Assembly: GCA_019925795.1 (NCBI GenBank) | Contig: CM034303.1 | Location: 56,405,931-56,469,930, forward strand | Source: Dendrobium chrysotoxum | Lineage: Eukaryota > Streptophyta > Magnoliopsida > Asparagales > Orchidaceae | Length of the DNA stretch: 64,000 nt | Direction: 5' to 3' | Part shown: one piece after another, positions 57,885-64,000 of the stretch | Layout of the letters: the number at the start of each line of letters is the position of its first letter | How positions within the stretch are numbered: the first letter of the stretch is position 1 | The notes under the pieces: model-generated | The model's database searches: none | What the model saw: the letters and a program-made list of their open reading frames with translations, nothing else | What the model was told of the DNA's origin: nothing | Position numbers and translations under genes: made by a program

Positions 57885-58061
57885 ATGGCGGATCTAAAAC
57901 TTGATCACGAATTTATTTACAATGATCAAGGGCAAGTGGACATCCTCAAGTCTCTGTTCTTCGACATCAACCTGTAGATCGATCAAATCATAGGAGAATA
58001 CGTTGAGAGGATCGTCTTCTCCCTTGCAGCCGCTATTGATGAACAACTCTCTCCGGCTTAG
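57885..58061 (+). pseudogene. Small ORF inside Ty3 LTR, copy A (one premature stop)
   Basis: The frame starts 'MADLKLDHEFIYNDQGQ' and reaches TAG at codon 59, with one earlier TAG at codon 31 (57975-57977), where copy B has Glu. It aligns without gaps with copy B at 23803-23627. In this element it lies downstream of the LTR promoter and about 530 bases upstream of gag, so it would be the first sizeable frame in the genomic transcript. No known domain is recognised. Confidence 0.55.
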
Positions 58062-58444
58062 TGGCATATCGTTTTCAAATCCTGATAAAGGTGAATTTCT
58101 CCTCCAAGTCATTTGCCTTTTTAAGCCTTCCCTGTAATTTGTGGCATCATAAATGTTGAGAAACCTATCTCCGTTTAGCCTACATCAAGAGTATGAGTGA
58201 GTGGATCCAAGTAGTGCCTAATCTTATTGTTAATTCAGGGATTTTATTTGAAAATTTCCCATGCTATGTTAATCTTGATTGTAATTAATTATTCATGATT
58301 CTAATACTTACATGTAGTTATGCCTAAGCTTTAATCATCTCTCTATTATTTTTCTAGATGCTAACGTAATTATTATTACTCTAATTCAAAAGGTGTGTAA
58401 TTTTGACATTGCATATTTACCCTGCGTTTAGTTCTACATCATTT

Positions 58445-58456
58445 TGGTATAAGAGC
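58445..58456 (+). other. Primer-binding site of the chromovirus
   Basis: 'tggtataagagc' three bases after the LTR differs by one base from the initiator tRNA-Met complement 'tggtatcagagc'. Confidence 0.75.
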
Positions 58457-58592
58457 ATGGTTGCATTTAGGTGCCTATTAGGAAAGTTTTTCTTATATGT
58501 TTAGCCATCCTGCACACATTAAATTTATTTTGCCTGTTAACATATTAATCTCTTTCACATTTGCATAGTTCTGAGTCACCCTTAGACTTAGG

Positions 58593-59640
58593 ATGGGCCC
58601 GGAACAATTTTATAGGATCTTAGATCTATTGGCAGATTAGATGAACATGATTAGCCAACAACTTAAAAAAAACTAATCCGACCTAGTTGAACTCCATCGC
58701 CAAATGATGGAACGATTCGACACACTAGAATAAGTTAGGAATCACCCTACACCTTACACACCTTCTAGACCTTCTTCATTGTATGGGGACGATACCTTTC
58801 TAGATGAGGGATACCCTCGTGCCCCTTATCGAGCTCCTCAGTACAGTTATGACCATAATCATGATCCTGATATACCTCTATTGAAAAACATCAAGGTAGA
58901 TTCCCTAACCTTTGATTGTACCCTCGATCCTCAGCTCTTTCTGGACTGGATCAAGGGTATAGATAGTTTCTTTAAGTGGTACAATATTTCTGAAGCTAGG
59001 AAGGTCAGATTTACTGAAATGAAGCTCACTAGTAGGGCTAGTCAATTTTGGTCCAACCTAGAAAGCCTCAGAGAATCCCGAAATGAATATCCTGTCATTG
59101 ATTGGCTGTCAATGAAACACAAGCTTAAACAGAAGTACTTACCTCCCTTGTACTTCCCTAGGCTCCTTGATAGGTAGAATAGGCTAACCCAAGATAGTAA
59201 ACTAGTAAAGGATTACATTGCAGCCTTCAATGATTATCTGATCCACTGCAAGGAGGAGACCTCTACAACCCCCGCCCAAATATTATCCATGTTCCGTACC
59301 GAATTGCATGAGGACCTACGCAATGAACTGTTTGCCCGGAATATTACTACCCTAGAAAATGCCTATAGCCTAGTGTTAGACCTTGAGGAAACTTGTTACC
59401 AACACTCTAGTCGACACCATGATTCTAGACCTTCCTACCGACCCTCAAGTGGTTCGGCCCCTCACCACTCCACTGCTTTGCTGACCCCTTGAAACCCTGC
59501 CTGACCACCTTCTGGTCCTCCCACACCCCGTCCTGATTTCAGGAGTAAGCCTCCCACCCCGGATACTCCCAGGTCCCACCCTAGGACCAAGTGCTTTCGA
59601 TGTCAGGGGTATGGGCATATCTCCTTTCAATGTTTTAGTC
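58593..59640 (+). pseudogene. Chromovirus gag
   Basis: One frame from the ATG at 58593 ('MGPEQFYRILDLL') continues to the zinc knuckle 'CFRCQGYGHISFQC' at about 59592 without a frameshift, but with several stops (for example codon 16, 59175-59177 and 59490-59492). The gag core is recognisable: 'DPQLFLDWIKGIDSFFKWYN', 'ASQFWSNLES', 'YFPRLLDR', 'VKDYIAAFNDYLIHC', and 'FRTELHEDLRNELFAR'. The copy cannot make Gag. Confidence 0.85.
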
Positions 59641-59806
59641 CTTACAAAGTCACTATTATTAAAAAAATCACTGAAGAAGAACCTGAGCCCGAGGCTGACC
59701 AGATTCACCAAGTTGAATATGATTGTGAATTCTTTGAGGAGGATGACGACACTACTATCATTCACTATATACAAAAAATGGACACCTCTCCTATCTGCGT
59801 GGTGAG

Positions 59807-61740
59807 ATGCGGGTGAGATGTGCACTATCCCAACATGTTGCCACTGATAACTGGCGTAGTACGTCAATCTTTCACACCTACACCAACATTAAGGATAAAA
59901 ATTGTAAAGTTATAATGGATAGTGGTAGTTGCATCAATGCTGTCTCCTTCAGTATGGTGTCTAAACTTAGTATGTCTGCCATTCCTCACACTAACCCCTA
60001 CAACGTAGCTTGGGTCAACTCCACTGCCTTAGAGGTAAAAGAATGAAGCCTCATACCAATCTCCTTCGCTGACTATAAGGAGAATATATGGTGTGTTGTG
60101 CTGATAATGGATGTTGGACAGATCATCCTAGGGCATCCCTAGCTCTTCTATAATGATGTCCACATTTATGGGCGTTCAAACACCTGCATGTTTGAACATG
60201 TGGGCAAAAATATCAAGCTTTTTCCATCATAACCCAGGGTTAAGGATGATCCTAAATCCAATCCAGTCAAGCCCAAGAAAGGGCTGAACCTTGTGATAGC
60301 CAAGGTCCTAGATTCTGAAATAGCTCGAGGCACACCCATGTATGCCTTGGTTGGCCATGAGACTTCCACTGAGTCTGACGAGCCCATTCCTCAGGAGGTC
60401 CAGCCCATACTGAGTGACTTTGCTGTGTCTTCCCTGATGATCTCCCTGATCAGTTACCCCCGCTTAGAGACATTCAGCACGCTATAGACCTTATCCCTGG
60501 AGCCTCCCTTCCCAACCTGCCCCACTATCGCATGAACCCCACAAAACATGCTGAACTTAAAAAGCAGGTGGATGAGTTACTAAGCAGGGCTATATCAAGA
60601 AAAATTTGAGCCCTTGTACTGTACCGGCCCTTCTTATACCAAAGAAGGATGGTATATGGAGAATGTGCATTGATAGCCCTGCTATCAATAAAATCACAAT
60701 TAAATGTCTTTTTTCTATCCCGAGGTTGGACAATATGCTTGACATGATGACTGGAGCCACTCTTTTCTTCAAGATTGACCTTAAGAGTGGGTACCACCAG
60801 ATCCGGATCCGACCCGGTGATGAGTGAAAGACTACCTTTAAGACCAAGGATGGTCTATACGAGTGGATGGTCATACCTTTTAGGTTGAGTAATGTCCCAA
60901 GTACTTTCATGAGGATCATGACCCAACTGCTAAGCCCTTTCATGGGAAAGTTTATCGTTGTCTATTTTGACGATATTCTTATCTATAGTCAATCCGTAAA
61001 TTAGCACCTATATCACTTAAGGCAAGTCTGTGAGGTCTTAAGGAAGGAGCAGCTTTATGCAAATCCTAAGAAGCGCACCTTCCTTGTTGACCATGTCATC
61101 TTTCTGGGCTTTGTTGTGTTAGCCCAAGGAGTCTCTACAGACCCCAAGAAGGTGAAAGCCATTGTAGAATGACATTCCTCAAAACATCTAGAAAGTCCGT
61201 AGCTTTTACGGTTAGCCACCTTCTATAGGAGATTCATTAAAAACTTTAGCACCATAGTATCTTCTATCACTAACTATCTCAAGCAAGGTGATTTTCACTG
61301 GACCCCGGCTGCCACCAAAGCCTTGAAGAAATTAAGAAAAGAATGGTGGAAGCCCCAGTGATGAGACTTCCTAACTTCTCTAAAGTCTTCAAAGTTACCT
61401 GTGATGTTTCGGGGGTTGGAGTTGGAGGAGTCCTGTCCCAGGAAGTCACCCTATTGCCTACTTTAGCGAGAAGCTAAATGACATCCGACAGCACTATTCC
61501 ACAAACGATAAAGAGTTCTACGTGGTGATCCAATCCCTTCGATATTGGAGACACTACTTGCTCCCATAAGAGTTCGTCATCTTTTAGGATCACGTGGCTC
61601 TTCGTTATATCAACTCCCAGAAAAAAATTGAATGCACGTCACAGTCATTAGGTAAAATTTTTATAGGAATACACTTATACCCTTAGGCACAAAGCGGGAG
61701 TTGAAATAAAGCTGTCAATGCCCTCAGTCATCGTATGATG
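59807..61740 (+). pseudogene. Chromovirus protease, reverse transcriptase and RNase H, broken
   Basis: The protease active site appears as 'VIMDSGSCINAV' (about 59912-59945), in a different frame from gag. Reverse transcriptase motifs follow: 'KKDGIWRMCIDSPAINK', 'FFKIDLKSGYHQIRI' and the catalytic 'YFDDILIYS' (about 60965). RNase H pieces are 'CDVSGVGVGGVL' (61400) and 'SLRYWRHYLL' (61540). Many stops and at least three frame changes separate them. Confidence 0.87.
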
Positions 61741-62480
61741 ACTACCACCGAGATGAGGGCAGAAGTCATTGGGTTTGAAAAAGTCAAAAAAGACTATTTG
61801 GAGTGCCCCAATTTTAAGGAGATTTACTCCCTTTTGTCTGCAAGTAACACATGTCTTGTGGATGATTTTCTCTTAGAAGATGGATACCTTTTTAAAGCCC
61901 AGAAGCTTTGTGTCCCTAGAACTTCCCTTAGTGAATTCCTTATTTGGGAATTCACGTTGGAGGTCTCGCCGGACACTTCGGTCGAGATAAAATTATTGAG
62001 GCAGTAGAGTACCGCTTCTTTTGGCCCAGCCTCAAGAAAGATGTGGGCAAAATGGTCAGTAGGTGCCACACTTGCCAACTGGCCAAACAACGTAAGCAAA
62101 ACACCGATCTCTACACTCCTTTATCTATTCCAGCTGCCCATGGCAAGATGTTAGCATGGACCTTCATCCTAGGTCCGCCCAAAACTTTTCGAAGGAATAA
62201 TGCTATATGTGTCGTAGTTGACCGTTTCTCCAAGATAGCTCATTTACTTCCCTGTTTTAAAACATCTGATGCCTCCCATATTGCCAAACTGTAGTTTAAT
62301 GAGGTCATCAGATTACATGGCTTACCCAATACTATTGTATCTAACAGAGATGTTAAATTTATAAGCTATTTCTAGAAAACCCTCAGGATGAAAATGAGTA
62401 CAAAACTTCAATTTTTCACAGCCTTTCACTCACAGACCGATGGTCAAACATAAGTGGGTATAGAAGCCTAAGAAATTTAT
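61740..62480 (+). pseudogene. Chromovirus integrase, broken
   Basis: The zinc-binding part is clear ('LAGHFGRDKIIEAVEYRFFWP', here spelled across 61965-62030, and 'CHTCQLAKQRKQNT'). In the core the first catalytic Asp position reads 'AWTFILGPP', so the Asp appears lost. The second is kept in 'SNRDVKFIS', and the Glu position after 'TDGQT' is a stop. It is inactive. Confidence 0.82.
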
Positions 62481-62905
62481 TAAGGTCCTTAGTAGGTGAA
62501 CACATGAATGATTGGGATTTCAAACTCCCACAGCTGAATTTTCCTACAATAATTCTATGAATCACACCACTAGTTTAAGTTCTGCTGAAATTGTATATGG
62601 GTACAAACCTAGACAACATTTAGATCTCATACCATATGTCATAGGTATAGTATTTCTGAGTCTACATCCTTATTCATATCACATTTGCATGAATTACATA
62701 AAAAAATTGCACGCCGAATTGAACATAGTAACAATAATTATAAACTTAATGCTGATCTTAAATGAAGATTTAAAATATTTGAGGTTAGTGATTCAGTGAT
62801 GGTGAGGATTCTTCTGGAACGGTTTCCACAAGGAGTCATTAAGAAATTACATGCTAAGAGTGCAGGTCCATTCAAAATAATAAAAAAATTAATGAAAATG
62901 CTTAC

Positions 62906-63346
62906 GTGGTGGATATGCCTGTAGAATTTAATATTAATTCCTCTTTTAACATAGAAGATTTAATAGCCTATGAGGGTCCAGAGTTTAACCCACCAAACCC
63001 ACTACAAACTGAGCCTTGTGTAACCCCATCCTGTGAGAACCCAAGCCTACCTCCACTCCCAAATATTTCAAAAATACCTATGGCGGAGAAGGTTGACATG
63101 ATTCTAACTGATGACATCATTTCCACAAAAGAGGGTGGACGAAGAAGGTATTTGATAAGGTGGAGAGGTAAGTCCGAGTCAGAAGACACCTGGTTAGAGT
63201 GCGAGGAGCTTCAGCAGATTGACCCAGAATCATTAGAGATTCATGAGAGCACCCAGAATGTGTACTCGACGAAGTCGAGCTCTTTTCCACCCCGGGAGAA
63301 TGATGAGGACATCAGACCTTGGAGAGTTTACCAGAGACGGGGCTGA
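62906..63346 (+). CDS. Chromodomain end of the chromovirus polyprotein
   Basis: An open frame of 146 codons, with the chromodomain at about residues 80-130 ('RRYLIRWRGKSESEDTWLEC', then 'EELQQIDPESLE'). Such chromodomains sit at the integrase C-terminus and direct integration toward marked chromatin. The frame runs 45 bases past the start of the 3' LTR (63301) before stopping, so coding and LTR overlap. Upstream frames are broken, so it is a fragment of a dead polyprotein. Confidence 0.85.
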   Translation: MVDMPVEFNINSSFNIEDLIAYEGPEFNPPNPLQTEPCVTPSCENPSLPPLPNISKIPMAEKVDMILTDDIISTKEGGRRRYLIRWRGKSESEDTWLECEELQQIDPESLEIHESTQNVYSTKSSSFPPRENDEDIRPWRVYQRRG

Positions 63347-64000
63347 CAATCTACAACCACCATCACACCAATTTATTTTTGAGTTATTATATGTATTTGA
63401 TTTATTTATACTTTTTATGTTTCTATCCTTACTTGAGGGATTAGTTGTTTGTGACCCTTATGGGATTTGTGTCTTTTATTTCTTCATTGTAAATATTAGC
63501 TATTTATATCACATCCTCCTCTTTGGAGAGGGTAATGATGATTATTAAAAAAATTTCAGCACTTGTACTCCATTGAGAGTTTAGAGAGTTCTTGTGAGAA
63601 TCGTGGTGAAGTCCCTAGGTGAGGGCGGCATAATACTCACCAACCGCAGGAAGTGCCCGGGTTCGTGGTCCTCCTCTTTCACCCATTCCTCCCCTCTCTT
63701 CTCCCTAACCGCCGGCCATCACCTCCCATCTCCCTCTCTTGGCTGAAAACCCCACACCACCAATCTCAACCTTAGATCGACCCCCACCATCTTCCCTTTT
63801 TTCCTCTTGACCGAAAACCCTCCACCACCCACCTTCCCTCCTAGCTGCCAGCCGTCAGACCCAACCATCCACCATAGCCGCCACCCCTTTTGTCCCCTCA
63901 TTTGAATTCAAATTTCTAGGATCTTGACTTAAGCACTTTCCTAATTTAACCTCTTTAAATTTGGAAAGTATTTAAATTATTATTTTTAAATTTGATGTTG
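63301..64000 (+). repeat. 3' LTR of the chromovirus, first ~700 bp
   Basis: Matches 56636 to about 57343, starting 'tgatgaggacatcag', with scattered substitutions and small indels. The rest lies beyond the window, including the part that would carry the small ORF. Codon-like frames here belong to the LTR. Confidence 0.9.

Larger units (their letters stand above)
56636..58441 (+). repeat. 5' LTR of the chromovirus
   Basis: About 1.8 kb, from 'tgatgaggatgtcag' to 'ctacatca'. The first ~700 bases match 63301-64000. A TATA-like 'tatttatat' occurs at about 56840-56850, followed by the RNA start region. Further in are a degenerate tandem block (57717-57860) and the small ORF (57885-58061). Confidence 0.88.
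56636..64000 (+). mobile_element. Decayed chromodomain Ty3 retrotransposon (runs off the window)
   Basis: The 5' LTR (56636-58441), primer-binding site (58445), gag, protease, reverse transcriptase, RNase H, integrase, chromodomain and the first 700 bases of the 3' LTR (from 63301) occur in the order of plant chromoviruses. All main frames carry stops or frameshifts. The solo LTR at 23487-25159 belongs to the same LTR family. Confidence 0.9.

Overview
The window is nuclear DNA of a flowering plant. It is AT-rich, with GT-AG introns in conserved plant genes, nested LTR retrotransposons, LINEs, MITEs and long (TA)n/(CT)n tracts. The species cannot be named from the sequence. I see no prokaryotic or CRISPR content.

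Three host protein genes and one tRNA gene are supported. (1) A complete nine-exon CYP85A cytochrome P450 (brassinosteroid C-6 oxidase type, 465 aa) lies at 2224-5750 on +. (2) TRM1, the tRNA guanine-26 N2-dimethyltransferase, is complete on - from 32820 to 7031. It has thirteen exons (584 codons) spread over 25.8 kb, because three introns of about 7 kb hold transposable elements. It converges on CYP85A, with 1.28 kb between the stop codons. (3) A three-exon universal stress protein-like gene (221 aa) lies at 47537-51064 on +, with a broken Ty3 pol fragment in its second intron. (4) A tRNA-Ile(AAT) gene lies at 34424-34497 on -.

The rest is mostly mobile DNA. TRM1 intron 12 holds a 5'-truncated RTE-type LINE with a 13-bp target duplication, inserted in a degenerate ~85-bp satellite, followed by a ~1-kb dispersed repeat whose sister copy opens the window. 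Intron 9 holds a damaged Copia element and an older Copia RT scrap. Intron 5 holds a Ty3 solo LTR with 5-bp target duplication and an L1-like LINE 3' fragment with 17-bp duplication. Further right are a hAT-like non-autonomous element (37747-38434) and a very young gag-only Ty3 element on - (39981-46857; its 1042-bp LTRs differ at two positions). Beyond the stress-protein gene lie a decayed Copia element on - (51530-56307) that splits a hairpin MITE, and a decayed chromodomain-type Ty3 element on + (56636 to the window end).

The most interesting signal is a 59-codon reading frame (stop included) inside the LTR of the chromovirus family. It occurs in the solo LTR at 23803-23627 (-) and in the 5' LTR at 57885-58061 (+). 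The copies align without gaps, share start and stop, keep about half of the residues, and carry many silent third-base changes. This suggests an undescribed small protein encoded in the LTR/leader of this lineage.
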